Below, one piece after another: positions 17,783-27,666 of a DNA stretch of 64,000 bases. Position 1 is the first letter of the stretch. Each line of letters starts with the position of its first letter. Below the pieces are notes generated by a model, which saw only the letters and a program-made list of their open reading frames with translations, was not told the origin of the DNA and made no database searches. Both the position numbers and the translations under genes were made by a program. Where the stretch lies: assembly GCF_017349315.1 (NCBI RefSeq), contig NZ_JAFMPP010000018.1, positions 1 to 64,000 on the forward strand. The letters are read 5' to 3'. The stretch is from Jiella flava. Lineage in GTDB: Bacteria > Pseudomonadota > Alphaproteobacteria > Rhizobiales > Rhizobiaceae.

Positions 17783-19320
17783 TTCTTCTTTCCCACCAGA
17801 CCCGGAAGACCGGGCAAACCCGGCATGCCGCTTGGCACGCCCATCCCCGGCGGCAGCCCTTTGGGCAAGCCAGGCATGCCGCCGGCCTGTGCCGCCTTGG
17901 CCATCGCTTCGAGGTCTTTCGGATGCATGTTGGACAGATCGGGCATGCCCCCCGGCATCCCGCCGCCGAGGCCCATCTTGCCGGCGAGACCGCCCATCAT
18001 CTTGCCCATCATCCCGCCCTTGCCCTTGCCCATGGCCTTCATCATGTCGGCCATCTGGCGGTGCATCTTCAACAGCTTGTTGATGTCGGCCGCCGAGGTG
18101 CCGGAGCCGGCGGCGATGCGCTTCTTGCGGCTGTGCTTCAGCAGATCGGGATTGGTCCGCTCCTTGGCGGTCATCGACGAGATGATCGCCAGTTGGCGCT
18201 TCAACATGGTGTCGTCGAGGCCGGCGGCGGCCATCTGGTTCTTCATCTTGCCCATGCCGGGCATCAGACCCATCATGCCGCCCATGCCGCCCATCTTCTG
18301 CATCTGGCGGATCTGATCGGCGAGGTCGTTGAGGTCGAATTTGCCGGCCTGCAGTTTCTTGGCCATCGCCGCGGCCTTTTCCGCGTCGATGGTCTCCGCC
18401 GCCTTCTCGACCAGCGAGACGATGTCGCCCATGCCGAGGATGCGGTCGGCGATGCGCGAGGGATGGAAATCCTCCAGCGCATCCATCTTCTCGCCGACGC
18501 CGATCAGCTTGATCGGCTTGCCGGTGACCGCGCGCATCGAAAGCGCCGCACCGCCGCGCCCGTCGCCATCGACGCGGGTCAGGACGATACCGGTGATGCC
18601 GACCCGCTCGTCGAAGGAGCGAGCCAGATTGACCGCGTCCTGGCCGGTCAGGCTGTCGGCGACGAGCAGGATCTCGTGCGGCTTGGCGCGCGCCTTGATC
18701 TCGGCCATCTCGACCATCAAGGGCTCGTCGATATGGGTGCGGCCGGCGGTATCAAGGATCACCACGTCATAGCCGCCGAGACGGGCCGCCTGTTCGGCGC
18801 GGCCGGCGATCTCGACCGGTCCCTGGCCGGCAATGATCGGCAGCGTCGCCACGCCCGTCTGTTCGCCGAGAACCTTCAGCTGCTCCTGCGCGGCCGGCCG
18901 GCGCGTATCGAGCGAGGCCAACAGCACTTTCTTGCGCTGCTTCTCGGTCAGCCGTTTGGCGATCTTGCCGGTCGTGGTGGTCTTGCCCGAGCCCTGCAGG
19001 CCGACCATCATCACGACGACCGGCGCCGGGGCATTCAGATCGAGCGCGACCTGATCTTTGCCGAGCATCTCGATCAGCTCGTCATGGACGATCTTGACGA
19101 CCATCTGGCCGGGCTTGATCGACTTCAGGATTTCCGCACCGACGGCCTTTTCGCGGACCCGATCGGTAAAGCCACGCACCACTTCCAGCGACACGTCCGC
19201 TTCCAGGAGCGCACGGCGCACTTCACGCAGCGCCGCGGAAACATCCTTGTCGGACAGCGCCCCGCGGCCGGTGAGGCCGTTCAGAATGGACCCGAGACGG
19301 TCCTGAAGGGAATCGAACAT
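17779..19320 (-). CDS. ffh: Signal recognition particle protein Ffh
   Basis: GTPase that with 4.5S RNA targets nascent membrane proteins to FtsY. The 513-residue protein has the N domain, the G domain (GLQGSGKTTTTGKIAK, DTAGRTHIDE, TRVDGDGRGGAA) and the methionine-rich M domain that binds signal peptides and RNA (SRKKRIAAGSGT, MHRQMADMMKAMG). It is about 60 residues longer than E. coli Ffh because of a tail rich in Gly, Met and Pro, ending in lysines. TRVD replaces the more usual TKxD G4 motif, which is common in this order. The ATG at 19320 fits the family start MFDSLQDRLG; the upstream extension of the frame is unconserved. Confidence 0.96.
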   Translation of the reverse strand: MFDSLQDRLGSILNGLTGRGALSDKDVSAALREVRRALLEADVSLEVVRGFTDRVREKAVGAEILKSIKPGQMVVKIVHDELIEMLGKDQVALDLNAPAPVVVMMVGLQGSGKTTTTGKIAKRLTEKQRKKVLLASLDTRRPAAQEQLKVLGEQTGVATLPIIAGQGPVEIAGRAEQAARLGGYDVVILDTAGRTHIDEPLMVEMAEIKARAKPHEILLVADSLTGQDAVNLARSFDERVGITGIVLTRVDGDGRGGAALSMRAVTGKPIKLIGVGEKMDALEDFHPSRIADRILGMGDIVSLVEKAAETIDAEKAAAMAKKLQAGKFDLNDLADQIRQMQKMGGMGGMMGLMPGMGKMKNQMAAAGLDDTMLKRQLAIISSMTAKERTNPDLLKHSRKKRIAAGSGTSAADINKLLKMHRQMADMMKAMGKGKGGMMGKMMGGLAGKMGLGGGMPGGMPDLSNMHPKDLEAMAKAAQAGGMPGLPKGLPPGMGVPSGMPGLPGLPGLVGKKK

Positions 19321-19712
19321 GGCTTTCCTTCCGTCCTTCCGTCGCAACCTCCGAAAGGTGGTGCGACGGTCACCGGCACACAAACCCCATGCACAAAGCA
19401 TCATTGCATCCGCGGGCGAAACTCGCTGGCGGATGGTGACCTCCGTGCGGCTCTTGCTGTCTCATCAGGATACTCTGAAAAGACGAGGGGCACGGTCGGC
19501 GGGTCGCGGACGGGATGTCGCGGATTTTCAGGAGGGGTTGAAGCAGCCCCGCCGGGAAATGTCAAGCGGCAGTCGGAACGCCGGGGCAGCGGCGGAGATG
19601 CGAAGGGGACATCCCATCGCCCCGTCCCGATGTCATAACCTGCGCCGCAGCGATGCGACGACCCCCGTTTAACGCGTCATGCATTGTGCATCCTGCCGGA
19701 TAAACGGCGCTT
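19321..19712. other. 392-bp intergenic region between ffh and pqqE
   Basis: No coding sequence is supported. Near ffh, GTCGCA (19341-19346) and TGCGAC (about 19362-19367) flank a small inner stem, so the ffh leader can fold. I looked for the 4.5S RNA signature (GGAAGCAGCC in a tetraloop stem) and did not find it. No T-rich terminator for pqqE was recognised. Confidence 0.45.
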
Positions 19713-20867
19713 CTATCGCCGTTCGGTCTCTTGGCCGATGCGAAAGCCGCGGTAGACCGCCGGCCCGGGATCGCAGACCGCAGCTTCCATCGTCGCCAAG
19801 GCGCCGAGCTCGGCATGACGCGGGGATTTAATGCAGACCGGGTCGGTCGCGGCCGCATCTCCCGTCAGGGCCAGAGCCTGGCAGCGGCATCCCCCGTAGT
19901 CGACCGTCTTGCGCTCGCAGGAGGCGCAGGGCTCCTGCATCCAGCCGGTGCCGCGATAGGCGTTAAAGGCCGGGCCGTCGTACCAGGTTTCAGCCAATGA
20001 ACGATCACGAACATTCCAGAAATCGAGATGGGTGATGGTCTCTGCGGCGTGACAGGGCAGGATTTTCCCGGACGGGGTGACAGAAAACGTCCGCGTACCC
20101 CAGCCGCCGTTGCACAGCTTCGGATAGCGGGCGTAGTAGTCCGGAAACACCGCGTCGATGACCAGCGTGCCCTTCAGCCGCTCCCTCGCGCTTTCCACCT
20201 CGTCGATGGTGCGGTCGACATCGGCCCGCGCCGGCATCAGCTGCGCCCTGTTCTTCAAGGCCCAGCCATAATATTGCGTGTGGGCGATCTCCAGCCGCTT
20301 GGCGCCGAAGGCCACCGCCTTGTCGATCATCGCCGGCACCTGGTGAATGTTCATTCGGTGGATGACGGCATTGAGCGTCAGCGGTACACCGCGGGCGACG
20401 ACCGCATCGGCAAAGGCCTGCTTCTTGTCATATCCGCCGCGATAGCCACCGACCGCCTCGGTGATCGCGGCGTCAGCGCCTTGCATCGACAATTGGATGT
20501 GGTCGCAGCCGGCCTCGATCAGCGCATCGAGCTGTGCGTCCGAAACCCCGATGCCGGAGGTGATGAGGTTGGTGTAGAGGCCGACCTCGGCCGCATGGCG
20601 CATCAGCTCGACGATGTCGCGCCGCGCCGTCGGCTCGCCGCCAGACATATGCAGATGGATCACACCGAGCTCGGCGGCTTCCGAGAATACGCGCTTCCAG
20701 GTTTCGGTATCGAGTTCGACGGATTTCGGATCAAGCTGCAGCGGATTGGAGCAGTAGGTGCAGCGCAAGGGGCAACGATGGGTGACCTCGGCGAGCAGCC
20801 CGAGCGGCGGCTGCGGTCGCGGCGGAGCGACCCGGTCGGCTTGCAGATCGACATGGCTACCGCTCAT
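19713..20867 (-). CDS. pqqE: PQQ biosynthesis radical SAM protein PqqE
   Basis: Radical SAM enzyme that makes the C-C bond between the Glu and Tyr of PqqA, with PqqD as peptide chaperone. The 384-residue protein has the radical SAM cysteines in [21 protein letters not shown], and a C-terminal SPASM-type region with further cysteines ([19 protein letters not shown]) for auxiliary clusters. The ATG at 20867 gives the conserved region its normal N-terminus and overlaps the pqqD stop by 4 bp. It is the last gene of pqqABCDE. Confidence 0.96.
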   Translation of the reverse strand: MSGSHVDLQADRVAPPRPQPPLGLLAEVTHRCPLRCTYCSNPLQLDPKSVELDTETWKRVFSEAAELGVIHLHMSGGEPTARRDIVELMRHAAEVGLYTNLITSGIGVSDAQLDALIEAGCDHIQLSMQGADAAITEAVGGYRGGYDKKQAFADAVVARGVPLTLNAVIHRMNIHQVPAMIDKAVAFGAKRLEIAHTQYYGWALKNRAQLMPARADVDRTIDEVESARERLKGTLVIDAVFPDYYARYPKLCNGGWGTRTFSVTPSGKILPCHAAETITHLDFWNVRDRSLAETWYDGPAFNAYRGTGWMQEPCASCERKTVDYGGCRCQALALTGDAAATDPVCIKSPRHAELGALATMEAAVCDPGPAVYRGFRIGQETERR

Positions 20868-21151
20868 AGGCTCACCATCTGCTTGTTCGCGAGATCGGTC
20901 AGAAACGCCTCGACATCCGGCCGAATCGTCGCTTCGTCGGCAGTGAAGGTTTGCGTGAGATCGGTGAGGATCGCCTTGAAACTGGCCTTCCCGTCGACCC
21001 GTTTCAGGATCTCGGTGGCAATCGCGTCGGCTTCGAAAATCCGCTCCGGGCCGAGCAGCACGAAGCGGCTGCGCGCTTTGTCTTCGCGAAACTTCACGCC
21101 GCGCGGCAGCGCCGGCACCGTCTCGTCGGCAATCGCGTTCGGCCGGTCCAT
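20864..21151 (-). CDS. pqqD: PQQ biosynthesis peptide chaperone PqqD
   Basis: A 95-residue RiPP recognition element that binds the PqqA precursor and presents it to PqqE. The family pattern is visible ([20 protein letters not shown], a winged-helix core, and [13 protein letters not shown] in the second half). The ATG at 21151 overlaps the pqqC stop and the 3' end overlaps pqqE, so translation is coupled on both sides. A longer open frame extending to 21622 lies inside pqqC and is not part of the gene. Confidence 0.93.
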   Translation of the reverse strand: MDRPNAIADETVPALPRGVKFREDKARSRFVLLGPERIFEADAIATEILKRVDGKASFKAILTDLTQTFTADEATIRPDVEAFLTDLANKQMVSL

Positions 21152-21918
21152 CACCGCGTCTCCCCGCCCGCCTCGGCCTCGCCGGGGCGCCAGGCGTCCG
21201 GCGGGATGAAGCCCGGCTCGACATAGGCATAATAGAGCGCGTCGAGCTGCGCCCACAGCACCTGGCATTTGAAGCGCAGCGCATCCATCACCGCCGCCTG
21301 CTCCTTGGCGGTGGTGGCGTGCTCCAGGCAGTAGTCGAGAGCAAAATCGCTGTCGCGCTTGGCCTGCACCGGCCGCTTGTCGAAATAGGCGAGCGTCTCT
21401 TTGGAGATGAAGGTGTAATGGGCGAGCATGCCCCGGGTGCGCACGCCGATGACATTCGGCGAGAACAATTCGGTCAGCGACGAGGCGATGGCCTCGAGCA
21501 GCGAACGCTCGCGCACGAAGTGGACATAGGCGTCGACGGCAAAGCGCGTGCCGGCGAGAATGCCGTGACCGGATTCGACAAAGGCGCGGTCGAGGCCGAC
21601 GCCATCGGTGAGCGCGATCCACTTCTCGATGCCGCCGCGCTCGGTATCGGAGCCGTCATGGTCGAGAATGCGCTGGCGCCATTCGCGGCGCAGCTCCACA
21701 CCGCCGAGCCGGGCGAGGATATAGGCATCCTTCACCGGAATATTGGCCTGATAGTAATAGCGGTTGAGCGCCCAGGCCTGGACCTGCGCCCGGTTCAGCC
21801 GCCCGTCCTGCAACAGCGTCTGAAACGGGTGGAGGTGATGGTAGCGGGTCGCGCCGATCTCGCGCAGCGCCGCCTCCAGCTCCTCCCGGCTCATCAGCCG
21901 ATCCGCCGTCTCCCTCAT
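21151..21918 (-). CDS. pqqC: Pyrroloquinoline-quinone synthase PqqC
   Basis: Cofactorless oxidase that performs the final ring closure and eight-electron oxidation of AHQQ to PQQ. The 255-residue all-helical protein shows [25 protein letters not shown], the [20 protein letters not shown] helix, and [19 protein letters not shown], which carry the active-site His, Tyr and Arg residues of the family. The length is normal. Its start overlaps the pqqB stop by 4 bp. Confidence 0.96.
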   Translation of the reverse strand: MRETADRLMSREELEAALREIGATRYHHLHPFQTLLQDGRLNRAQVQAWALNRYYYQANIPVKDAYILARLGGVELRREWRQRILDHDGSDTERGGIEKWIALTDGVGLDRAFVESGHGILAGTRFAVDAYVHFVRERSLLEAIASSLTELFSPNVIGVRTRGMLAHYTFISKETLAYFDKRPVQAKRDSDFALDYCLEHATTAKEQAAVMDALRFKCQVLWAQLDALYYAYVEPGFIPPDAWRPGEAEAGGETR

Positions 21919-22868
21919 AGCGCGATCTCCATCCCGTCATTGGTAACCGTCCAGCCGGCGGCTTCGACGGCCCGTCGTTCCGGCGACCCCGCAATCAGGA
22001 TCGGATTGGTGTTGTTGATGTGGATGTAGGCCTTCTGGCCGATCGTCAGACCGTCGAACGCCGTCAGACTCCCGCCCTCGCCGGTGATCGGAATATGGCC
22101 CATGCGACGGCCGGTCTTTTCGCCGACGCCCGCCCGCTTCATTTCGTCGTCGACGAACACCGTCCCGTCGAAGAGCAGCGCATCGGCGCCGTCGAGCCGC
22201 GCTTTCAGCGTCTCAGGAACATGCGCGCAGCCGGGGATGTAGAAGGCCGTGCGGCCATGGGCCGAAAGCCTGACGCCGACGGTCATCTCGCCTTCTTCGC
22301 CGATCGCGACCTCGCCCGTTTCCATGAACAGGGGAACTTTCCCCGGCACCGAGAAGATCTCCGCCTCCAGGCCCGGCAGCGGCTCAAAGCGCGTGCCGAC
22401 GGTGACCGGCCGTTGCTCGACAAAGCCCGGATCGAGCACGGAGAAGACCGGGTTGTCGGCGATCATCGCCAGAACCCCGGCGGTGCCATAAAGCGGAAAG
22501 CGCTGCTTTTCGCGCAGCGTCAGCAGGCCGGCAATGTGATCGACATCGCCATTCGTCACCAGAACCGCGCCGATCGGCGTCGCCCGCCGGTCGTCCGCTT
22601 CGGCCTTGGCCGCCGGCGCCAAACGCGGCGCGGCAAGGATTTGCCCCCGCAGATCCGGCGAGGCGTTAAGCAGCAGCCAGTTGCGGCCGTCGGCGGAGGC
22701 GGCAATCGAAGACTGTCCGCGCGCGTTTACCCGCCCGTCGCCCGCCCAATAGAGCCGGCAGACGTCGCACAGACAATTCCATTGCGGGTAACCGCCACCC
22801 GCGGCTGAGCCCAAAACAAAAAGCCGCAGGCGATGATCCCGCCCGCGGCCCGATTCAGCATGCATCAT
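21915..22868 (-). CDS. pqqB: PQQ biosynthesis protein PqqB
   Basis: Metallo-beta-lactamase-fold protein needed for PQQ formation, thought to hydroxylate the tyrosine of the processed precursor. The 317-residue chain shows the family start FVLGSAAGGGYPQWNC, two cysteines in CLCDVCRLY for a structural zinc, the modified metal motif NGDVDHIAG, and the ending HINNTNPIL. The chosen ATG (22868) lies 3 bp after the pqqA stop; a second ATG follows immediately, so the precise start could be one codon later. Confidence 0.94.
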   Translation of the reverse strand: MMHAESGRGRDHRLRLFVLGSAAGGGYPQWNCLCDVCRLYWAGDGRVNARGQSSIAASADGRNWLLLNASPDLRGQILAAPRLAPAAKAEADDRRATPIGAVLVTNGDVDHIAGLLTLREKQRFPLYGTAGVLAMIADNPVFSVLDPGFVEQRPVTVGTRFEPLPGLEAEIFSVPGKVPLFMETGEVAIGEEGEMTVGVRLSAHGRTAFYIPGCAHVPETLKARLDGADALLFDGTVFVDDEMKRAGVGEKTGRRMGHIPITGEGGSLTAFDGLTIGQKAYIHINNTNPILIAGSPERRAVEAAGWTVTNDGMEIAL

Positions 22869-22871
22869 CGA

Positions 22872-22949
22872 TTAGAATTCGACGGGCATATAGCCGTTGA
22901 TTTCCATCGCCATGCAGATTTCGGTGACGATCGGCTTGTTCCAGGCCAT
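22872..22949 (-). CDS. pqqA: PQQ precursor peptide PqqA
   Basis: A 25-residue precursor peptide starting MAWNKPIVTEICMAMEINGY. The E-x3-Y motif is intact (E16 and Y20), the two residues that become PQQ. The GGGAGAGAGAC ribosome-binding site directly before the ATG is strong, as expected for a peptide needed in excess. It is the first gene of pqqABCDE, with only 3 bp to pqqB. No pqqF/pqqG protease gene is seen in this window. Confidence 0.97.
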   Translation of the reverse strand: MAWNKPIVTEICMAMEINGYMPVEF

Positions 22950-23211
22950 GGTCTCTCTCCCAATTTGCTTGTCATTCGCTTGCTTTGCCGCCACTCGATC
23001 CGCAGTCACCTGAAAAAGAGCCGACGCCAACATCTTCAGGTTTATAAAGGCAAAAGTCTCAAGCGTGAAGCAACGTCACGCATCGGCAGGAAAGATCGGG
23101 AACACTTCCCAGAAACTCCACGGCAACCAGAGGATGCGCAATCTCCGGAACCGATGCGGTCAATCCGGAAAGTTTGATGCTCGAATTCGGCCGTGCCGGC
23201 TGCCGCCCGAC
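22950..23211 (-). promoter_or_regulatory. pqqA upstream region with a candidate promoter and palindrome
   Basis: On the minus strand TATAAA (complement of 23042-23047) follows TTCACG with 17 bp between, forming a candidate promoter about 90 bp before the pqqA start. The -35 box overlaps an inverted repeat, CGTGA-N7-TCACG (23064-23080), that could be a regulator site. The remainder shows no gene, and no regulator gene is adjacent. Confidence 0.35.
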
Positions 23212-23337
23212 AGCATCGGCCCGAAAATCGGAATCAATTTGTAGAATGCGATGAGCCGGAACCGCCGTTCCGCTTCCAGTCCTTGTTTTGCCGCATGATG
23301 GGATCCGGAACGTCACGCAACGTTTCGGATCATGCGC
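23212..23337 (+). repeat. Dispersed repeat, truncated module A plus module B (copy 2)
   Basis: Starts with AGCATCGGCCCGAAAATCGG, as at 35165, then skips most of module A and continues with module B (from about 23245). Shared module B blocks are GAATGCGATGA, GTCCTTGTTTTGCCGCATGA and the inverted repeat around CAACGTTTCGG. The same order of modules occurs at 35162-35365. It lies between pqqA and merR and is non-coding. Confidence 0.8.
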
Positions 23338-23351
23338 CAACGCGCGCCGCG

Positions 23352-23942
23352 TCAACGAACCTGGTCGAGCAGCCGCTTGCATTCCAGCAGATCGAGCAAC
23401 ACCGCGTCGAGCATCTCGACGCTCTCGCGCGGCAGCCGCGGGCCGTCGCCCGGCTCGCGCTCGCTGCGGCGCAGGAATCCGGTCAAGGCGCGCGGCCGTT
23501 GACGCGCGGGCTGCGCCGCCTCCTCGATCTCTTCCTCCCGCGCCACGGAGGCGATGACCTCCGGCTCCGGATGGATCAGGTCGAGATCATCGACATGGGC
23601 TTCGTCGTCACCGCCGATCGCCTCGTCGTCACGGCTCCCCGCGGCCAGCGCGTCGAGACCGGCCAGATCGCCCGATCCGATCGCAATGACAAAGCGGCTG
23701 CCATTTTCCTTCAGCACCCGCTGCACACCTTTGATGGTGTAGCCTTTGACATAGAGAAGATATCGGATGCCGCGCAGCAGCTCGACATCGTCCGGCCGAT
23801 AATAGCGCCGGCCACCGCCGCGCTTCAGCGGGCGAATCTGCGCAAAGCGCGATTCCCAGAAGCGCAGGACATGCTGCGGCAAGTCCAATTCCTCGGCGAC
23901 CTCTGAGATCGTCCGGAACGCATCCTCACCTTTTTCAGACAT
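23352..23942 (-). CDS. MerR-family transcriptional regulator
   Basis: A 196-residue regulator with an N-terminal MerR winged helix ([23 protein letters not shown], then [20 protein letters not shown]). The C-terminal half is acidic and shows no cysteines or other metal-binding pattern, so it is not a metal sensor of the classical type. The wing sequence GGGRRYYRP is typical of the MerR gene that sits next to ihfA across Hyphomicrobiales. Its target is unknown. The ihfA stop lies 34 bp upstream, so it is probably the last gene of the plsX-fabH-ihfA-merR run. Confidence 0.9.
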   Translation of the reverse strand: MSEKGEDAFRTISEVAEELDLPQHVLRFWESRFAQIRPLKRGGGRRYYRPDDVELLRGIRYLLYVKGYTIKGVQRVLKENGSRFVIAIGSGDLAGLDALAAGSRDDEAIGGDDEAHVDDLDLIHPEPEVIASVAREEEIEEAAQPARQRPRALTGFLRRSEREPGDGPRLPRESVEMLDAVLLDLLECKRLLDQVR

Positions 23943-23976
23943 GATGGCCGCACCAATTCCTCAAACGACGCGGCAG

Positions 23977-24318
23977 CTATTCGGCTGCGCGCATCATTTC
24001 AACGCCGGCATCCGCCCGCTTGCTATGCGCCTCGAGGATGCGATCCTTCAAGACGTTCGACGGCTTGAACACGGCGACGCGACGCGGCGAAATCGGCACT
24101 TCTTCGCCGGTCTTGGGATTGCGACCGACCCGCTCGTTCTTGTCGCGAACCAAAAAAGAACCGAAAGAAGAAATCTTCACCGATTCGCCGTTGGCGATCG
24201 TTGAGCACACCTCTTCGAGCACCATCTCGACGAGTTGCGCAGATTCGGTCCGGGACAATCCGATCTTTTTGAAAACTGCTTCGGCGAGATCGGCCCTGGT
24301 GAGTGTTCGTCCCCCCAT
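23977..24318 (-). CDS. ihfA: Integration host factor subunit alpha
   Basis: Sequence-specific DNA-bending protein that forms a heterodimer with IhfB and acts in recombination, replication and transcription. The 113-residue product shows [32 protein letters not shown] and the DNA-intercalating arm [19 protein letters not shown]. The start at 24318 ([11 protein letters not shown]) fits the family; the frame extends 13 codons further upstream without conservation. The C-terminus is about 14 residues longer than E. coli IhfA. Confidence 0.94.
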   Translation of the reverse strand: MGGRTLTRADLAEAVFKKIGLSRTESAQLVEMVLEEVCSTIANGESVKISSFGSFLVRDKNERVGRNPKTGEEVPISPRRVAVFKPSNVLKDRILEAHSKRADAGVEMMRAAE

Positions 24319-24422
24319 CTCTGCCCCCTGATCGACTTGAAAGATCGGCCCGCTCAATGTCTTGCGGCGCCCATTGACGATTTCGTTACTCTACTCAAAC
24401 CGCCCTGTGAATCAAGCGAGAT

Positions 24423-25406
24423 CTACCATCGAACGAGAACCGCGGCCCAGGTGAAACCACCCCCCATCGCTTCGAGCAGAACGAGGTCGCCGGGCTTGAT
24501 CCGCCCGTCCCGCACCGCCGTATCGACGGCCAGCGGAATCGAGGCCGCCGAGGTGTTGCCGTGCCGATCGACGGTCACGACCACCTTGTCGGCGTCGATG
24601 CCGAGTTTTTTGGCCGAGGCGTCGATGATCCGGCGATTGGCCTGATGCGGCACGAACCAGTCGATCGCCTCCGGACCGATCTTTGCCGACGCAAAACAGG
24701 CCTCAATCACGTCGGTGATCATGCCAACGGCGTGTTTGAAGACCTCGCGCCCCTGCATCCGCAGATGGCCGACAGTGCCGGTGCTCGACGGGCCGCCATC
24801 GCAATAAAGCTTCGATTGGTGCGCCCCATCCGATCTGAGCTTGGAGACGAGAATGCCCTGTTCTCCGATCGTACCCTCGCCCGCCGCGACGGCCTCCAGA
24901 ACGACGGCACCGGCGCCATCGCCAAACAGCACACAGGTTGAGCGGTCCTCCCAGTCGAGGATCCGTGAAAAGGTTTCCGCGCCGACGACGAGCGCGCGCT
25001 TCGCCTGACCGTTGCGCAGATACATGTCAGCGGTGGTCAAGGCGTAGAGAAAGCCGCTGCAAACCGCATGAACGTCGAAGGCAAAGCCGTGGGTGATGCC
25101 GAGTCGGTCCTGCAGCTGGACGGCAGAGGACGGAAAGGTGTTGTCCGGTGTCGCCGTCGCCAGCACGATCAGGTCGATGTCGGCCGGCTGCCACGCGGCA
25201 GCGTCGAGGGCCCGCCGTGCTGCCGCTTCGGCGAGCGAGACGGTCGTCTCGCCCTCACCGGCGATGTGGCGCTCCGCGATGCCGGTGCGCTGGCGGATCC
25301 ATTCGTCGGAGGTTTCGACGATGCCCTCGAAGTCACGATTGCGCATGACGCGCTCGGGCAGGAACGAGCCCGTACCACGAATGACGGACCGAATTTTCTC
25401 ACTCAT
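24423..25406 (-). CDS. fabH: 3-oxoacyl-ACP synthase III (FabH)
   Basis: Condenses acetyl-CoA with malonyl-ACP to start fatty-acid chains. The 327-residue thiolase-fold protein carries the Cys-His-Asn triad: cysteine in [13 protein letters not shown], histidine in [13 protein letters not shown] and asparagine in [13 protein letters not shown]. The length is normal. Its ATG overlaps the plsX stop as ATGA, which indicates coupling of phospholipid and fatty-acid initiation genes in the usual plsX-fabH order. Confidence 0.96.
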   Translation of the reverse strand: MSEKIRSVIRGTGSFLPERVMRNRDFEGIVETSDEWIRQRTGIAERHIAGEGETTVSLAEAAARRALDAAAWQPADIDLIVLATATPDNTFPSSAVQLQDRLGITHGFAFDVHAVCSGFLYALTTADMYLRNGQAKRALVVGAETFSRILDWEDRSTCVLFGDGAGAVVLEAVAAGEGTIGEQGILVSKLRSDGAHQSKLYCDGGPSSTGTVGHLRMQGREVFKHAVGMITDVIEACFASAKIGPEAIDWFVPHQANRRIIDASAKKLGIDADKVVVTVDRHGNTSAASIPLAVDTAVRDGRIKPGDLVLLEAMGGGFTWAAVLVRW

Positions 25407-26551
25407 AAAAGACTGCCTTCGGGCACACTGGCCGCCTCTTCGGAGATGCGGCGGTGATAATTGGCGAGATCGGCCTCGATCTTCTCGCGAAGTCCGGCGC
25501 GGGCCATCGTATGGGCGAGATCGATGGCGGCCGCGATGCCTTCCGCGTCGGTGCCGCCATGGCTCTTGATCACGATCCCGTTGAGGCCGAGAAACACGCC
25601 GCCATTGACCTTGCGCGGATCCATCTTGTCGCGCAACCGATCGAAGGCGCTCTTGGCGAGAACATAGCCGGCCCGAGCCAGAAACGTGCGCGACATGGCG
25701 GCCCTGAGATAGGCGGCGATCTGCTTGGCCGTGCCCTCGGCGGTCTTCAACGCGATATTGCCGGTAAAGCCCTCGGTGACGACGACGTCGACCGTGCCCT
25801 GGCCAAGATCGTCGCCCTCGACGAAGCCGCGATAGTCGATGCGCGGCAGCGGCGTTTCCTTGAGCAGCCGGCCCGCCTCGCGAATCTCATCCTGCCCCTT
25901 CACTTCCTCGACGCCGATATTGAGCAGGCCGACGGTCGGGCGTTCCAAGCCGAACAGCGTGCGGGCCATGGCGCCGCCCATCATCGAGAAATCGATCAGC
26001 TGCTGGGCATCGGCGCCGATGGTGGCCCCGACGTCGAGCACGATGCTGTCGCCGCGCAGTGTCGGCCAGATCGCGGCGATCGCCGGCCGCTCGATATTGG
26101 CCATGGTGCGCAGGCAGAATTTCGCCATCGCCATCAGCGCGCCGGTGTTGCCGGCCGAGACCGCGACATCGGCCTCGCCGGTCTTCACCGCGTCGATGGC
26201 GCGCCACATCGACGACTTGTAGCGGCCCTGGCGCAGCGCCTGTGAGGGCTTGTCGTCCATGCGGACCGAAATCTCGCAATGGTGAAATGTCGACGCCGAT
26301 TCGAGCTTGGCGTAGCGGGAAAGGACGGGCCGCACGGCCGCCTCCTCACCGAACAGCACGAAGCGGGTGTCGGGGCGCCGATCGAGCGCAATGGCAGCCC
26401 CCGCCAGAACCACCTCGGGCCCGTGATCGCCGCCCATGGCGTCCAGCGAAATCGTAATGCCGGCGTTTGAGGTCAACTCGTTCTCGCTTCCATCCGTCGA
26501 TTCCCCAGAGCCTGCCGGCGCGGCGCGAAAATATCCAATTTGCCGACACAT
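25403..26551 (-). CDS. plsX: Phosphate acyltransferase PlsX
   Basis: Converts acyl-ACP to acyl-phosphate for phosphatidic acid synthesis with PlsY. Conserved blocks are [45 protein letters not shown] and the later [13 protein letters not shown] and [17 protein letters not shown]. The longest ATG-initiated frame gives 382 residues, about 30 more than usual at the N-terminus. A TTG at 26476 would give a protein beginning close to the family start, so the true start may be there. It is peripheral to the membrane and cotranscribed with fabH. Confidence 0.94.
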   Translation of the reverse strand: MCRQIGYFRAAPAGSGESTDGSENELTSNAGITISLDAMGGDHGPEVVLAGAAIALDRRPDTRFVLFGEEAAVRPVLSRYAKLESASTFHHCEISVRMDDKPSQALRQGRYKSSMWRAIDAVKTGEADVAVSAGNTGALMAMAKFCLRTMANIERPAIAAIWPTLRGDSIVLDVGATIGADAQQLIDFSMMGGAMARTLFGLERPTVGLLNIGVEEVKGQDEIREAGRLLKETPLPRIDYRGFVEGDDLGQGTVDVVVTEGFTGNIALKTAEGTAKQIAAYLRAAMSRTFLARAGYVLAKSAFDRLRDKMDPRKVNGGVFLGLNGIVIKSHGGTDAEGIAAAIDLAHTMARAGLREKIEADLANYHRRISEEAASVPEGSLL

Positions 26552-26569
26552 ACAACCATCTGCATGAGG

Positions 26570-27133
26570 TCAATCGCCCTCACCGCCGCGATCGGTCGGC
26601 AATGTCGCCAGGACGGCGAATGGCGACGGCGCCTCGTCGGCCTCATCGTCAGCCGGCGCGGCGCTGGCAAAACTCTCGCCCTTGCGGCGCGGATAAGGAT
26701 CAACGGCCAGCGCCAAGGCCTCGAATACCCGCTCACCGAGGTCGATGGTGTCGCCGGCAAAGCTTTCCGGTGGATCCTCGCCCTCCGGATCGATCATGAT
26801 TTCCCCCACCGGATCGTCCGTTCGCCGCCGTGTCTGCGGACTTTCGCGCAGATAGGTCGCTTCGAAGCTTTCATCGATTACCTGCTCGACCGGCTCCAGC
26901 GTCACCACGCTGTTCTGCACCACTTTCGCCCACAGCCGGCCGTTGACCCGTGCCCCGTCCTTGCGGAATGGGCGGGCGGTCATCTCGGCGCGAAAGGCAC
27001 TCACCTCGACCACATCGAGGGCGGTGGCAAGACGCGCGCGATCCGCCGCCTCGGCGACGAATGTCACACCACGGCCGTCGCGCGGCAATGTGGTCGCCTG
27101 GAGTGGAATATGAATCGGTGAGGCGGCGGTCAT
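26570..27133 (-). CDS. DUF177 (YceD-like) protein
   Basis: A 187-residue protein of the DUF177/YceD family, which in plants and bacteria is linked to 23S rRNA accumulation. Visible family elements are LDVVEVSAFRAEMTARPF, RVNGRLWAKVVQNSVVTLEPV, and acidic blocks around PEGEDPPESF and DTIDLGERVFEALALAVDPYPR. The YceD cysteine pair found in many members is not present. The ATG at 27133 follows the preceding stop by 2 bp. E. coli yceD is next to rpmF and plsX; here the plsX linkage is kept. Confidence 0.88.
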   Translation of the reverse strand: MTAASPIHIPLQATTLPRDGRGVTFVAEAADRARLATALDVVEVSAFRAEMTARPFRKDGARVNGRLWAKVVQNSVVTLEPVEQVIDESFEATYLRESPQTRRRTDDPVGEIMIDPEGEDPPESFAGDTIDLGERVFEALALAVDPYPRRKGESFASAAPADDEADEAPSPFAVLATLPTDRGGEGD

Positions 27134-27135
27134 GG

Positions 27136-27666
27136 TCACTCCGTAAGCTCGAGCCGACCGGCGAGAATGGCTTTGCTGGCGATGGCGCCGAAACGCCGAT
27201 CGGTCTCGATCATGTAGGTTGCCAGCGCCGCCGCCGCATCCCGTGGCGCGGCGGCATCCAACTCGATCGCCCGGCTGAGCAAAGCTTCGGCCAACGCCGG
27301 CTGCGGCTCGGCGGCGTCGAAGGCCGCATGATAGACCCGGACGCGCTCGTAAAAGACGCCGGTCAGCTTGCGCATCCGTTTCGGCACCGACTGATCGCCG
27401 ATCCCGAGTTCGCGGATCGTATAGTCGACATCGGCGACGAAGCGATCGACCAGATCTTGGGCGAGCGCCTCGAGCCCCGTCTCGCTGCGGCAACGGCGCA
27501 AAAACAGGAACACATGGAGGCTCAGCGCCTCGAACCTTCCGGAAAACGTATCGGCCACGCCCAGATCCGCGTAGAGCCGCGGCTGACGCGTCAGGGCGAC
27601 GATCGCCTGAAAGATGTCCTCGACGATCGCCCGGTTGCGGCGCGCGATCCTCCAACGTTCCATCAT
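27136..27666 (-). CDS. Ubiquinol-cytochrome c chaperone (CBP3 family)
   Basis: A 176-residue member of the CBP3/UQCC1 family (PF03981), assembly factors for cytochrome b of the bc1 complex. Recognisable parts are the start ARRNRAIVEDIFQAIVALTRQPRLYADLGV, DTFSGRFEALSLHVFLFLRR and the later LVDRFVADVDYTIRELGIGDQSVPKRMRKL. In Hyphomicrobiales the gene is regularly found between bamE (divergent) and DUF177, exactly as here. It is probably cytoplasmic or peripheral to the inner membrane. Confidence 0.92.
   Translation of the reverse strand: MMERWRIARRNRAIVEDIFQAIVALTRQPRLYADLGVADTFSGRFEALSLHVFLFLRRCRSETGLEALAQDLVDRFVADVDYTIRELGIGDQSVPKRMRKLTGVFYERVRVYHAAFDAAEPQPALAEALLSRAIELDAAAPRDAAAALATYMIETDRRFGAIASKAILAGRLELTE

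Noticed and set aside
19321-19712. 4.5S RNA gene expected near ffh
   Set aside because: A GAAGCAGCC block near 19540 looked suggestive, but the GGAAGCAGCC tetraloop context and flanking stem are missing.
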